NCBI RefSeq assembly: GCF_000092065.1
Contig: NC_009363.1
Span: forward strand, 558,001 to 622,000
DNA: 64,000 nucleotides
From: Ostreococcus lucimarinus CCE9901
Taxonomy: Eukaryota; Chlorophyta; Mamiellophyceae; Mamiellales; Bathycoccaceae
Reading direction: 5' to 3'
Shown: positions 27,940-37,080 of the stretch, one piece after another
Layout of the letters: each line of letters begins with the position of its first letter
How positions within the stretch are numbered: the first letter of the stretch is position 1
The notes under the pieces: model-generated
The model's database searches: none
Seen by the model: the letters and a program-made list of their open reading frames with translations, nothing else
What the model was told of the DNA's origin: nothing
Program-made: the position numbers and the translations under genes

Positions 27940-28617
27940 ATGCCCAAACGTTGGCTTCCGCTCGAAGCCAACCCAGAGGTGATGAACGCATTCGCCCGTC
28001 ACCTCGGTCTGAGCGACGACTTCGCGTTTCACGACATCTACGGCTTTGACGACGAACTGTTGGACTTTGTACCGCAGCCGTGCGTCGCCGTGTTGCTCCT
28101 GTTCCCCATCACCCCCGCCACGGAAGCGATCGAGGGCGAGCCGAAGCCCGAGACGAGCTCGAGCGGCGAGCCGTGGTTCGCGAGACAGACGGTGGGGAAC
28201 GCGTGCGGGACGATGGGGGTGCTGCACGCCGCGCTGAACGGCGCGGGCGCGACGAAGCCGGGGAGTTACTTTGAGCAGCTGCGAGCTCGCTGTGAGGGTT
28301 TGGACGCAGACGCGCGGGCGAAGATCATCGAAAGTGACGACGCTTTAGAAACCGCGCACGTGGGGGCGTCCGTGGAGGGTCAGTCGGAGGTGCCGCGCGA
28401 AGACGCCGAGGTGGATTTGCACTTTGTCGCGCTCGTCGAGGCGAACGGAGGAATATGGGAGCTCGATGGACGCAAACCGACCGGACCCGCGTACCACGGA
28501 CCGAGCTCGGATAAAGGTTTGTTGCGCGACTGCGTGCCCGTGATCAAAAAGTTCATGAACGCCGCGAACGGATCGATCCATTTCAACGCCATCGCGCTCG
28601 CGGCGAATCTCGGCTAG
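27940..28617 (+). CDS. UCHL3: Ubiquitin carboxyl-terminal hydrolase, UCH-L3 type
   Basis: 225 residues, the usual size of UCH-L1/L3 enzymes. The catalytic tetrad is visible: Gln in FARQTVGNACGT, Cys in NACGT, His in DLHFVALVE, and Asp in WELDGRKP. The N-terminus KRWLPLEANPEVMNAFARHLG is typical of the family. The enzyme removes small adducts from the C-terminus of ubiquitin (and NEDD8 for L3) in cytosol and nucleus. The start at 27940 begins the conserved block; upstream frame is basic low complexity. The 205-bp spacer before it, after the Tudor-PWWP gene, holds AT-richer sequence (ATTTAATACTAAAAAG). Confidence 0.96.
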   Translation: MPKRWLPLEANPEVMNAFARHLGLSDDFAFHDIYGFDDELLDFVPQPCVAVLLLFPITPATEAIEGEPKPETSSSGEPWFARQTVGNACGTMGVLHAALNGAGATKPGSYFEQLRARCEGLDADARAKIIESDDALETAHVGASVEGQSEVPREDAEVDLHFVALVEANGGIWELDGRKPTGPAYHGPSSDKGLLRDCVPVIKKFMNAANGSIHFNAIALAANLG

Positions 28618-28806
28618 CGAGCCGACGCGTCTCACCGAGCGCGCGTTGTACACTGAACTCTCGAATCGCACTACAACGTCGTCATCGCTCGCGTCGTTCG
28701 CATCGCGATCGCCGCGGATCGATCGCGCGAGAAACTATCTAGATCGCGACGCGTCGCCGTCTCCGACGCCGGCGCGTCGCCGTCTCGTCTTCGCCCCCTC
28801 GCGCGC

Positions 28807-29250
28807 TCAATATCTCGTCCCCTCCGCCGGTTGCGGCGCCCTTCGACACTCCGGTCGCATCATCGCGTGATACACCGCGTTCAGCGCGTCCTCGATCGAG
28901 TTATTCCTCTTCCACGCCTGCGCGACGCCCAGCGTCTTCAAATCCACCGTCCCGTCGCCCTTCACGAATGGCAGATTCACCTTCGTCTTAAATCGCATCT
29001 CCGGCGGTCTCTCCGGGTACGCGCTCCCGCACTCGATCGCGAGCTCCAGCACGCGCATGTCCAGCGTCGTTCCCGCGGGTCCGAGGATCGTCCCCGTCCA
29101 CGCGCGCATGTCCTCGTCCTCGTCCGCGTCCGCGAGTCCGTACGAGAGGTACGGCGGCAGGCCCGCGCCGCCCTTCTCGCCCTTCTCCAGCTCCTTCAGC
29201 AGCTTGAACGCGCGCGGCACGACGACGTCCTCCGAGGACGACCCGAACAT
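28807..29250 (-). CDS. MMS2: Ubiquitin E2 variant Mms2/UEV1
   Basis: 147 residues, same length as Mms2/UEV1 (about 145). The alignment runs end to end: PRAFKLLKELEKGEKG, MRAWTGTILGP, ECGSAYPERPPEMRFKTKVNL, and the C-terminal RRAPQPAEGTRY. The E2 active-site Cys is missing, as in all UEVs, with a DLKTLGVAQAWK segment in its place. Mms2/UEV1 pairs with Ubc13 to build Lys63 chains in DNA damage tolerance. It converges on the UCH gene across 189 bp. Confidence 0.95.
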   Translation of the reverse strand: MFGSSSEDVVVPRAFKLLKELEKGEKGGAGLPPYLSYGLADADEDEDMRAWTGTILGPAGTTLDMRVLELAIECGSAYPERPPEMRFKTKVNLPFVKGDGTVDLKTLGVAQAWKRNNSIEDALNAVYHAMMRPECRRAPQPAEGTRY

Positions 29251-29532
29251 GGCGCTCGGCGCGCGTGGCGCGCGCGGCGCGCGGCGATGTGGCGATGTGG
29301 CGCGTCGTTTTCATCGACGCCGTCGCGTTCGCGCGCTCGCGGCGCGCGCGCGCGCTCGGCGATGTGGCGCGCGCGGCGTCGATCGCTCGATTGAATCACA
29401 ACGCGGCTAGTCGCGTCGAGTCGCGCGTCGTCGCTCGATCGCGCGCGTCGCGGTCGTCGATCTATCCGAACCGACGAATCTCAAGCTCGGCCGAGCGTCG
29501 CGTCTCGGTCGCGTCGCGCGCGCGCGCGACGC
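29251..29532. other. 282-bp spacer upstream of the UEV gene
   Basis: This separates two minus-strand genes (Mic10 and UEV). The sequence is CGCG-rich with several simple direct repeats of GCGCGCGGC. Frames crossing it are Arg/Ala-rich and unsupported, and I see no RNA gene. Confidence 0.45.
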
Positions 29533-29754
29533 TCACTCGACGTTCGCGAACGCGCGCTGCGCGTCCTCGTACGCGCTGCCGACGCCGACGCCGACGCCGA
29601 AGGCGAGCGCGGCGACGCGCGCGCGCGGGCCGCGCAGAAAGATGAAGGCGCTCGCGCCGCCCGCGAGGGCGCCGTAGCACGCGCGACGCAGGCCCACGTC
29701 CACGGCGCGCTCGACGGCGACGTCGTACGGCACGCGCGCGTCGTCGTGCGCCAT
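29533..29754 (-). CDS. MIC10: MICOS subunit Mic10
   Basis: 73 residues from the Met that begins MAHDDARVPYD; a Met 11 codons earlier is possible but intrudes on the divergent promoter. A first membrane segment (CYGALAGGASAFIFL) with glycines and a second with a GVGVGVGSAYED run match Mic10, whose glycine-rich motifs in both helices drive oligomerisation that bends cristae junctions in the mitochondrial inner membrane. The two short basic-bounded hydrophobic segments and small size agree with the family (70-100 residues). Start codons of this gene and the ARA6-like gene are 56 bp apart on opposite strands. Confidence 0.85.
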   Translation of the reverse strand: MAHDDARVPYDVAVERAVDVGLRRACYGALAGGASAFIFLRGPRARVAALAFGVGVGVGSAYEDAQRAFANVE

Positions 29755-29810
29755 GGAGGCGAGCGCGGCGCGCTGTGCGGGCGGCACAACGCGACGCGGC
29801 GCCGCGATTC
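29755..29810. promoter_or_regulatory. 56-bp bidirectional promoter, Mic10 / ARA6-like Rab
   Basis: This is the distance between the two divergent start codons. No TATA box is visible; the sequence is GGC/GCG-rich. Transcription start sites of the two genes probably overlap. Confidence 0.5.
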
Positions 29811-30458
29811 ATGGGGTGCGCGCAGAGCAAAACCGCGACGGCGCGGCGCGGGGACGTGCGCCTGGTCGACGACGACGACGCGACGACGACGACGACGGAG
29901 GTGCGCGTGAAACTGGTGCTGCTCGGCGCGAGCGGCGCCGGGAAGACGGCGCTGTCGACGCGATTCGTGCGCGGGACGTTTGACGGTGAAAACGCGAGCG
30001 CGACGGTCGGCGCGGCGTTCGCGTCGACGACGCGCGCGCTCGACGACGCGCGGGCGCGGATAAAGTTTGAAATATGGGACACCGCGGGACAGGAGCGATA
30101 CGCGAGCCTGGCGCCGCTGTATTATCGAGGCGCGACGGCGGCGATGATCGCGTTCGACGCGCGCGACGGCGCGAGCTTCGAACGCGCGAGGTATTGGGCG
30201 GAAGAACTGCGCAAGCACGGCGACGCGCGGTGTCGGGTGCTGTTGGTGGGGAATAAAATCGACGCGGTGCGCGACGACGAGCGAGCGACGGCGCGCGAGG
30301 CGTGCGAGGCGCTGGCGAGGGAGTACGGGATGGCGGCGTATCGCGAGACGAGCGCGAAGACGGGCGAGGGCGTTCAAGAGGCGTTCGAGGACGTCGCGCG
30401 CGCGGTGATGACGCGGGAAATGAGCGCGCGGGAAGACGCGACGGTGGTTGACGCGTGA
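29811..30458 (+). CDS. ARA6/RABF1-type Rab5 GTPase
   Basis: 215 residues. All GTPase motifs are present: GASGAGKT (39-46), WDTAGQE (89-95), NKID (148-151), ETSAK (179-183). The protein starts MGCAQSK, a Gly2 N-myristoylation site with a Cys for palmitoylation, and ends without any prenylatable Cys (VVDA). That swap of lipid anchors defines plant ARA6/RABF1, a Rab5 relative on late endosomes acting in endosome-to-plasma-membrane SNARE pairing. The first Met at 29811 is required for the MGC motif. Switch I is more divergent than in plant ARA6 (GAAFASTT). Two TGTAA strings follow the stop. Confidence 0.92.
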   Translation: MGCAQSKTATARRGDVRLVDDDDATTTTTEVRVKLVLLGASGAGKTALSTRFVRGTFDGENASATVGAAFASTTRALDDARARIKFEIWDTAGQERYASLAPLYYRGATAAMIAFDARDGASFERARYWAEELRKHGDARCRVLLVGNKIDAVRDDERATAREACEALAREYGMAAYRETSAKTGEGVQEAFEDVARAVMTREMSAREDATVVDA

Positions 30459-30561
30459 GGCGACGCGCAGAGTGTAAAATATGACGATGTAATCGCGCGT
30501 CGCGTCGTCGCGCTTTTAGACGTCTAACCGTCGCCGCAGTTCGCGACGCCGCGGTCCGCGA

Positions 30562-31743
30562 ATGCTGCGCGTCGCTCGCGCCCGAGCGCCGCGCGCGCGC
30601 GTGAATGGCGCTCGCGCGCGTCGTCGCGCGCGCCGAAGCGCCGCGCGCCGCACCGAGGCGACGGGAAACGGTGGCGAACACGAACCGCCGCCGCCACCGG
30701 GCGGCGTCGTGTCCTTCGTCTTGTGCGCGCCCGAAGGACCTTTGAACGTCGGCGCGGCCGCGCGCGTGATTCAAAACTTTTCGTTGCCGAGCTCGCTTCG
30801 CGTCGTGCGTCCGAGCGCGAGCGTGCTGCGCGACGACGACGACGGCGCGTCGGCGCCGCGGTTGCACGAAGACGCGTACAAATTCGCGGTGCACGCGAAG
30901 TGGATGCTGGACGATTGCTGCGCGCGAGGAGAGAGCGTGCTCGAGGCGGTGGCCGAAGCATCGCTCGTCGTCGCCACGACGGCGCGTCCGCGGGAAAATT
31001 TACCGCTGTTGACGCTCGGCGCGGCGTGCGAGAAAATGCGAGACGAAATCGCTCGAGGCGGCAAGTGCGCGATTCTTTTCGGGAACGAACGCACCGGTTT
31101 GACGAACGAAGAGCTCGAGCTCGCTGAATTCGGTGTTTCCATACCGACTTCGGCGACGGTCGGAACGTCCGCGATGGCGCGTCGAAACAAGTATTCCGGC
31201 GGCGCGGGCGTCGACGGATCGCAGACGGCGACGTCGCTGAATCTCGGCATGGCGGTCGGCGTCGTGGCTTACGAGCTATTTTCACAAGTGCACGCGGTGC
31301 GAGAAGACGACGAGACAAAGTCCATCGGTGGGTTCAATCAACCGCATCGCTTGACCGTGGGCGAGCGCGCCGCGCTCATCGACGACGTCGTCGCGGCGCG
31401 GCGAGCCGTCGATGTCTTCGCCGACGTCGACGCCGAAGAGGACGTCATCTTTGCCGAAAAGGAACGTCGCGCCATCACGGCGGTATTATCTTCGGGACCG
31501 ATCGCGACGCGAGATGCGACGCCGATTTTCATGCTCGCGCGGCGCGCGCGCGCGCTCGCCCGGCTCGCGGACCCGAACGCGTTAGTCGCCGACGCGGCGC
31601 GCGCGTACGCGCGAGCCAACGGTGGCGCCGTGCCGAGCACCAAATCTCTCAACGCGTACATTCGCGAAACATTAGGCATCAGTCTCACGAAGCGCGAGCT
31701 CGAGCGCGCCGCAGCGTTGGTTCGCGACGACTTGCCGCCTTGA
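30562..31743 (+). CDS. SpoU-type RNA 2'-O-ribose methyltransferase (TrmJ-like), organellar
   Basis: 393 residues, with an Arg/Ala-rich leader of about 45. SPOUT motif 1 (VSFVLCAPEGPLNVGAAARVIQNF), motif 2 (CAILFGNERTGLTNEELE) and motif 3 (TSLNLGMAVGVVAYEL) are in order. The TTARPR segment is typical of TrmJ-type tRNA (position 32) methyltransferases. These use S-adenosylmethionine to methylate ribose 2'-OH. A C-terminal domain of about 100 residues after motif 3 ends in a helical block (KSLNAYIRETLGISLTKREL) that I do not recognise. The leader suggests a plastid or mitochondrion. Confidence 0.88.
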   Translation: MLRVARARAPRARVNGARARRRARRSAARRTEATGNGGEHEPPPPPGGVVSFVLCAPEGPLNVGAAARVIQNFSLPSSLRVVRPSASVLRDDDDGASAPRLHEDAYKFAVHAKWMLDDCCARGESVLEAVAEASLVVATTARPRENLPLLTLGAACEKMRDEIARGGKCAILFGNERTGLTNEELELAEFGVSIPTSATVGTSAMARRNKYSGGAGVDGSQTATSLNLGMAVGVVAYELFSQVHAVREDDETKSIGGFNQPHRLTVGERAALIDDVVAARRAVDVFADVDAEEDVIFAEKERRAITAVLSSGPIATRDATPIFMLARRARALARLADPNALVADAARAYARANGGAVPSTKSLNAYIRETLGISLTKRELERAAALVRDDLPP

Positions 31744-31771
31744 GCGCCGCCGCGAGCCGCCACAGTTCACC

Positions 31772-32683
31772 ATGCGCGTCGGCCCCTCGTGCGCGCGCGC
31801 CGCGTCCAGCGCGAGCAGCGCGTCCAGCGCGTCGCGGTCGAGCGCAAGCAAGCAAGTGTTACGCCTGAAGCACCGCGGACGGGACGTGTTTTTGATCGGG
31901 ACGATGCACTACAACACGGCGAGCATCCGCCTGTGCGAGGAAACGGTGTCGACGCTCCGCCCGCGGCTCGGTGCCGTCGTCCTCGAGACGTGCCCGAAGC
32001 GGTGGGAGAAGACGCTGACGTATCAGCCCGCCGGGAGCGTCATGCGCTCGGTGTTGGATAACGAGTTTCAAAGCGCGGCTGAAGCCGCCGGGGACGACGC
32101 GGAGATCGTGCTCGGCGATCAAGAGATCGCGGCGCTCGGAGAAAACTTGGGACGGCTCGTCAAGGAGACCGCGTTTGATTTATTGTATCCGCCGCGCGCG
32201 TTTACGGGTGGGTGGAAGAGCTACGCGGACGACGTTCGCGAGGCGGTGGCGACGGAAATCGACGGCGGCGACGAGGGCGTCGACGCGATGGATCTGTTCG
32301 GCGACGGCAAGCTGTTGCTCAACGCCCCGGTGTCTTTGATAAGGTATCCCTTGGCGTGGCTTTTGAAGTCGCCCAAGTTGATTGTTCCGTTGGCGTCGTT
32401 TTGGTTGACAATCGCGGCTTTGCCCGGCGCGGTGGAGGCGCTACCGGAGGGCGCCGCGCAGTCGAGTGCCGAGACGCTCGTCACCGATTTGTTCTTGATG
32501 CTCGATTTCTTGCAGGTCACGCTGCTCTCGCGGTGCTTTTTGGTGGCGTTATTGCGCGATAGAAACGAGATATTGGCACGGAGCATCGCCGACGCGTGCG
32601 AGCGCGTTCCCGAGGGAAACGCCGTCGTCGCCGTGCTCGGCGCCGCACATCTCAACGGTGTGCGCCGTCGTCTCGTCGAGTAG
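31772..32683 (+). CDS. TraB/PrgY-family protein
   Basis: 303 residues with a Ser/Ala-rich leader (ASSASSASSASRSSASK) that may be a transit peptide. The TraB domain shows VFLIGTMHYNTASI at the start, AVVLETCPKRWE, then VLGDQEI, a DRNE segment near 265 and VVAVLGAAHLNGVRRRL at the end. These His/Glu motifs resemble TIKI-type metalloprotease sites, although the activity of eukaryotic TraB proteins is not settled. A hydrophobic stretch near 200-220 could be a membrane helix. Plant relatives are chloroplast or mitochondrial outer membrane proteins. It starts 28 bp after the stop of the methyltransferase gene on the same strand. Confidence 0.88.
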   Translation: MRVGPSCARAASSASSASSASRSSASKQVLRLKHRGRDVFLIGTMHYNTASIRLCEETVSTLRPRLGAVVLETCPKRWEKTLTYQPAGSVMRSVLDNEFQSAAEAAGDDAEIVLGDQEIAALGENLGRLVKETAFDLLYPPRAFTGGWKSYADDVREAVATEIDGGDEGVDAMDLFGDGKLLLNAPVSLIRYPLAWLLKSPKLIVPLASFWLTIAALPGAVEALPEGAAQSSAETLVTDLFLMLDFLQVTLLSRCFLVALLRDRNEILARSIADACERVPEGNAVVAVLGAAHLNGVRRRLVE

Positions 32684-32782
32684 TGCCGTCCCCATTTCGC
32701 CCGCAGTCGAGGCGTACGCGCCGATTTGTAGTTTATTGAATTTTAGTCGAAAAGATGCCCGCGACGCCCCGACCCTCACGTC

Positions 32783-33640
32783 ATGACGACCCACGACGCC
32801 CTCGTCGGCACGCTCCCCGGCGTTCGCCTCGAAAATGACACCCACGTGTGTGAAATCACTCGCTTCGGCGCGCACGTCGCGTCGTGGCGCGTCAAACGCA
32901 CGAGCGATGAGCTTTTGTTTCGCTCAAAGTTGGCCAAGCTCGACGGAACGAAAGCCATTCGCGGCGGCGTGCCGGTGTGTTTCCCGCAATTCAGCGACAT
33001 GGGGCCGTGCGCGCAGTCGCACGGGTTCGCGCGAACGTCCGTGTGGGCCGTGGAGGCGCTGAGCGCGACGGAGGTGACGATGGTGCTGCGACGCGGTGAC
33101 GAGGCGGGCGACGGCGACGCGTTCGGCGGCGACTACGAGGCGCGGTTCACGGCGACGCTCGACGGTGACGCGTTGCGCACGGCGTTGCGCGTAACGAACG
33201 CTGGGAAGAGTTGTTTCGAGTTTACGTCGGCGTTGCACACGTACTTCAGGGTTTCAGATTGCGCGAAGACCAAGGTGCGCGGGTTGCGCGGGACGACGTA
33301 TTTAGACAATTTGCGCGCGAGAGCGAGCGCGAAGGACGACGAAGACGCGGTGGAGTTTTCTGGCGAGGTGGATAGGATCTATACCGACGCGCCGAGCGTG
33401 TTGACTATAGACGATGAGGCTCTCGGGCGGAGGTTTCGCGTTGCAAAGACGTCGACGTTTCCGGACGCCGTCGTGTGGAATCCGGCGTTGACGGACAAGA
33501 CGCGAGGCATGAGCGACTTTGGCGACGAGGAATACCGCGAGATGGTGTGCGTCGAAGTCGCCGGAGTGAAGGATAAGATCACCGTGGAGCCAGGAGAGAC
33601 GTGGGAGGCATCGCAGACGATTAGCTATAGCGCGATTTAA
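32783..33640 (+). CDS. Glucose-6-phosphate 1-epimerase (YeaD type)
   Basis: 285 residues, the usual size. The galactose-mutarotase fold motifs are present: GAHVASWRV, RGGVPVCFPQFSDMGPCAQSHGFARTSVW with the substrate Arg and catalytic His, ALHTYFRVSDCAKTKVRGL with a second His, and VVWNPALTDKTRGMSDFGDEEYREMVCVEVA with the catalytic Glu. The enzyme interconverts alpha and beta glucose-6-phosphate, feeding G6P dehydrogenase and other anomer-specific enzymes. There is no transit peptide, so a cytosolic location is likely. The Met at 32783 precedes the conserved block by about 15 residues. Confidence 0.95.
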   Translation: MTTHDALVGTLPGVRLENDTHVCEITRFGAHVASWRVKRTSDELLFRSKLAKLDGTKAIRGGVPVCFPQFSDMGPCAQSHGFARTSVWAVEALSATEVTMVLRRGDEAGDGDAFGGDYEARFTATLDGDALRTALRVTNAGKSCFEFTSALHTYFRVSDCAKTKVRGLRGTTYLDNLRARASAKDDEDAVEFSGEVDRIYTDAPSVLTIDDEALGRRFRVAKTSTFPDAVVWNPALTDKTRGMSDFGDEEYREMVCVEVAGVKDKITVEPGETWEASQTISYSAI

Positions 33641-33666
33641 CTATAACAAACGCGCGGTTTCTACTT

Positions 33667-36600
33667 CTAGCTGAAAAAGTACACCGAGTCCTGAACGACG
33701 TCTAAATCCAAATCGCCAGGTGCGGGCGGCTGAGGGAACTCGTCCGCGACGTCTGGGTAATTCGCGCGGAACTCGTGATAAAGATTTTCGAGAAGAGGCT
33801 CTTTGTGAACCTCGATGAACTTTTCACGCAGGATGACATTCATGGTGTCCACGTCCGTCGCGTGCGTCCAAAAGGAATCGTGAACGCCGGCGAACGTCAA
33901 TCCGGCGTCCACGCACGCGATCGCCGTCCTCATCATATGAGAACTGTCGATACTGTGAATATAATTCGGCGGGAACGCGCTCCTTTGCTTCACTTTCATA
34001 ACCGGCTGTTGTTCGTCGTGAACTTTTAGCGAGAATGACTGCAAAATCGTCCGCACGCGCTTGGTTCGCTGACTGTGATACGGCTGCACGACGGGCAATC
34101 CCAGAGGCGTGGTCCAACGCACGGGCTCGCCCGCTGAGGTAGCGATCGTGGCGCAGGTCGTGAGCCATCCCATGACATCTCGGGCGTTTGAAAACATATT
34201 ATTCAACGCGTCGAGCGTCCTTTTCGCGGCGTAGTTGGACACACGATAGCGAAGAAGTTCGTTGTCCTCCATCGCCTCGCGCTCACGGAGACGGCTATAT
34301 ATTTGCGCTCGCGCCCCGATGAAAGTAACGCCGTACACGGACGTCATCACCGTCTGCTTCACAAGCTTACGGTCGATGTGCTGAGCGAGTGACATCGCGA
34401 GCTTGGCGTTGTTAACGTCTTCCTCGTCTTCGCTGTCGATGAGTTTAATATCCTCAGCAACGATGCGCTTCAACACATTCGCGATGCCGGTGTAGACGTC
34501 CGCACCTCTGTCTGCGGGGACCAAGTTCACGGCTTCACCACCGTGTAAGTCGCGACCGAGCGCGGCGTAGTGTTGCAACCCGTTGCACGACCCATCTTGA
34601 TGCACGGGTAAATTACTCATGAACTGCGTCGGGTCCGAGAGCTCGAGCGCTTTGTCGAGCTCGATGCACGTCGCCAAACACTGCCAGGGCTCTTCCGCTT
34701 CTTGCCACCACGCATCCTTCGCGAGCGGGTCTTGAGCCGACGCTCGCACGTCTTCTATGCGATCTTTGATGAACTGCACTCTCTCATCCATCGGAAGCTT
34801 GTCGGCGCCGTTACCAAACAGCGTCGCGCACTGGATGTGCATCCAACGCAGGCCGCGCTCGCCGAGCGGCTTCTTTTCGTTAAATCGAAGCAAACCGCGA
34901 CACAAATCACTTCCTATGTGATTCAAGTGCACGTGCATCGTGTACGCGCGCCCTCTAAAATCCAAATTGTGCGGGAAATAAATATTTGGTTCGTTTTTCA
35001 TCTCTCGCGCAACTTGCAATTTAATGAGAAAGTCGCAGCGCTGAGAGTGGAGCTCCATGTTTGACTTTTTCGTCTTTCGCACGCTTTGCAAAAAGTCGAT
35101 AACCTCACCTTTGCCCGGAAGTCCACTAGCGAGCAGCTGCAAACGCTTTTTGTCGCTGCGAAGCGCATATGACCCGCCGGGCCAGCGTGGGAGTTGCAAC
35201 TCAGCGCGAAGCGGAACCTCAGCCACGCCACCACCTCGAGCCCAGACTTCTTCCACGATCGGTAACACATCCGTATTGATTTGCCACGCGGTTTGCCCCA
35301 AAGCATTGAGAGCGTCTAACACGGGTTGGTATTGCACGGGCTCCCCCGATGCGTCCGCCTCGCGCGCTTTCTCCTCCAACGCCGCGATTTGCGCTCGACT
35401 CGGCCCTTCGTTCGAGTACTTCCCTCGCATGCATAGATTATCAGCGCGCAAGTATCCTCCCTTATTGTACCTCTCCCAATACCGCGGCGGGATAACCATG
35501 GGAAAGTGTCGCACCGGTACGAGCGCTGCGCGAGTCATCGTCTCCGTGTTGATGAATCTGTAAATGCTATCGTGCCAGTGCAGCATTCCGTACCCAGCCT
35601 CTTTGTAGTCGTGATAAAAGGCTGGAAGCGTCAATAATTCACCTTTTTCGTCCGGTACGCCAATCTTTGCCGTGTTCATGAGCGCGGTCAGCAGCACTGT
35701 TCCGATTTTAAGGCGAATCTCACGACCCCACTCCGCGTTCTCGAGCGCTTGCCGAGCGTGCTTGGACACCGACTTGATGGTGTTCATCTTTGACGTATCC
35801 AACGCCAAATTAATCCTATGCTCCGCCGCGTCGTCTATTTCCTTGACGTTGCCTTCGGTGTTCACTAGTCTAGATCGTCTAAATGCCTCCTTGGCCGCCT
35901 TTTCCGCCGACCGCATGCGCTCCAAGTTCACCTCAGCTTGCACCGCGCTTCCAACTTGGTCGGCGACGCTGATAAACTTCGCGCTCCCCGCCGCGGTCTG
36001 GTCGCCCCTTATGAACGACCACGCGCCATTATTCCTACCGTCACCCTTCATCAGCGTGCTGAGCGTCGCGTGAAGCGTCAACACCGCGAGTTTATCCGGT
36101 TCGAGCAAGCCCAAGTAGTGCCCGTACACGCGTCTGTCGACGCCCGGCACGTTGCCCCGTATCTTCTCTTGTTCTTCCGTCAGCGCCTCCACCAGAGGCA
36201 CGTAAAACGACGCCAGCAACTTTTGCACCACGGGTAACTGCGCCCCAATCCCCGCCGCGAACGTCTTCCTCGCCAACTCCTTGTACCGCATCACCTCTCT
36301 TTCCACCGCCAAATTTTCCGCCTCGCGCTGCTTCCGCGTTTGCGCCCGTCTCTCCCCCTCATCCGCGTCCTCCGCGCGCTCTCGCGCCTCGTGCCCCCCC
36401 GCGCGTCTGAGCTGTCGTCTTCGCGCGTGCAGCGACTGCAGCGCGAGCTTGATCTTCGCCCTCCGCTCGTCCGTAGTTTCAAAAATACGATCCTTCACGT
36501 CCCCGAACGCCGTCGCCGCCATGGACAACGGTCGAAGCTTCGGCCCCGGTCGCGGCGCGCGCTCGACCGCGTCCGCGGCGGCGGCGAGCAGCAAATCGAT

Positions 36601-36831
36601 CTCTTCGTCGTCCTCCATCAACTCCGCGGACCATCGCTCGATGGACACCGCGTCGCGCGGCGCGATCGACGACGTCGCGCTCGACGACGACGCGCTCGAC
36701 GCGCGCCTCGCGCGCGCGCGACGATCGACGGCGTCGACGCTCGACGCGCTCGACGCCGCCGAAGACGACGTCGCGCTCGCCGCGCGCGACGCGCGCGACG
36801 CCGCCGCGCGCGCGGCGCGCCGCGCCAACAT
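33667..36831 (-). CDS. RPOT: Phage-type single-subunit organellar RNA polymerase
   Basis: 1054 residues. The leader (LARRAARAAASRASRAASA) is typical for mitochondria. The catalytic domain has motif A HQDGSCNGLQHYAALGRD (near 750), motif B KLVKQTVMTSVYGVT (near 825), and motif C with HDSFWTHATDVD (near 985), so both metal-binding Asp plus the Lys and Tyr are in place. The C-terminus ends in YFFS, close to the Phe-Ala-type end of T7-like enzymes. It transcribes mitochondrial DNA; plastid targeting cannot be excluded because plants use several RpoTs. Its stop is 27 bp from the stop of the convergent epimerase gene. Confidence 0.97.
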   Translation of the reverse strand: MLARRAARAAASRASRAASATSSSAASSASSVDAVDRRARARRASSASSSSATSSIAPRDAVSIERWSAELMEDDEEIDLLLAAAADAVERAPRPGPKLRPLSMAATAFGDVKDRIFETTDERRAKIKLALQSLHARRRQLRRAGGHEARERAEDADEGERRAQTRKQREAENLAVEREVMRYKELARKTFAAGIGAQLPVVQKLLASFYVPLVEALTEEQEKIRGNVPGVDRRVYGHYLGLLEPDKLAVLTLHATLSTLMKGDGRNNGAWSFIRGDQTAAGSAKFISVADQVGSAVQAEVNLERMRSAEKAAKEAFRRSRLVNTEGNVKEIDDAAEHRINLALDTSKMNTIKSVSKHARQALENAEWGREIRLKIGTVLLTALMNTAKIGVPDEKGELLTLPAFYHDYKEAGYGMLHWHDSIYRFINTETMTRAALVPVRHFPMVIPPRYWERYNKGGYLRADNLCMRGKYSNEGPSRAQIAALEEKAREADASGEPVQYQPVLDALNALGQTAWQINTDVLPIVEEVWARGGGVAEVPLRAELQLPRWPGGSYALRSDKKRLQLLASGLPGKGEVIDFLQSVRKTKKSNMELHSQRCDFLIKLQVAREMKNEPNIYFPHNLDFRGRAYTMHVHLNHIGSDLCRGLLRFNEKKPLGERGLRWMHIQCATLFGNGADKLPMDERVQFIKDRIEDVRASAQDPLAKDAWWQEAEEPWQCLATCIELDKALELSDPTQFMSNLPVHQDGSCNGLQHYAALGRDLHGGEAVNLVPADRGADVYTGIANVLKRIVAEDIKLIDSEDEEDVNNAKLAMSLAQHIDRKLVKQTVMTSVYGVTFIGARAQIYSRLREREAMEDNELLRYRVSNYAAKRTLDALNNMFSNARDVMGWLTTCATIATSAGEPVRWTTPLGLPVVQPYHSQRTKRVRTILQSFSLKVHDEQQPVMKVKQRSAFPPNYIHSIDSSHMMRTAIACVDAGLTFAGVHDSFWTHATDVDTMNVILREKFIEVHKEPLLENLYHEFRANYPDVADEFPQPPAPGDLDLDVVQDSVYFFS

Positions 36832-37080
36832 CCGCCCCGCACTGCCGCATCGCGTCCGCGTCGCCGATCGACGACGACCGATCGCGATGCGCGCGCGCGA
36901 ACCTCACGCCGTCGATCGCGTCGCGCGCGCGAACCTCGCGCCGTCGATCGCGCGAGCGACGCGCGAGCGATCGCGAGACGGATCGCATCGATCACACACG
37001 GATCATCGCGTCGCGGCATCGCGTCGCGCCATCGCGCGTCGCGCGCGGTCTTTCTGCGACGCGTCGAGCGAGACGTGACC
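36832..37080. promoter_or_regulatory. 249-bp divergent promoter of RPOT and RPL6
   Basis: The RPOT and RPL6 start codons face away from each other across this spacer. The centre (36890-37000) contains repeated CGATCGCG-type units, for example TCGATCGCGTCGCGCGCGAACCTCGCGCC and a second related copy just upstream. No other gene is supported. Confidence 0.5.
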
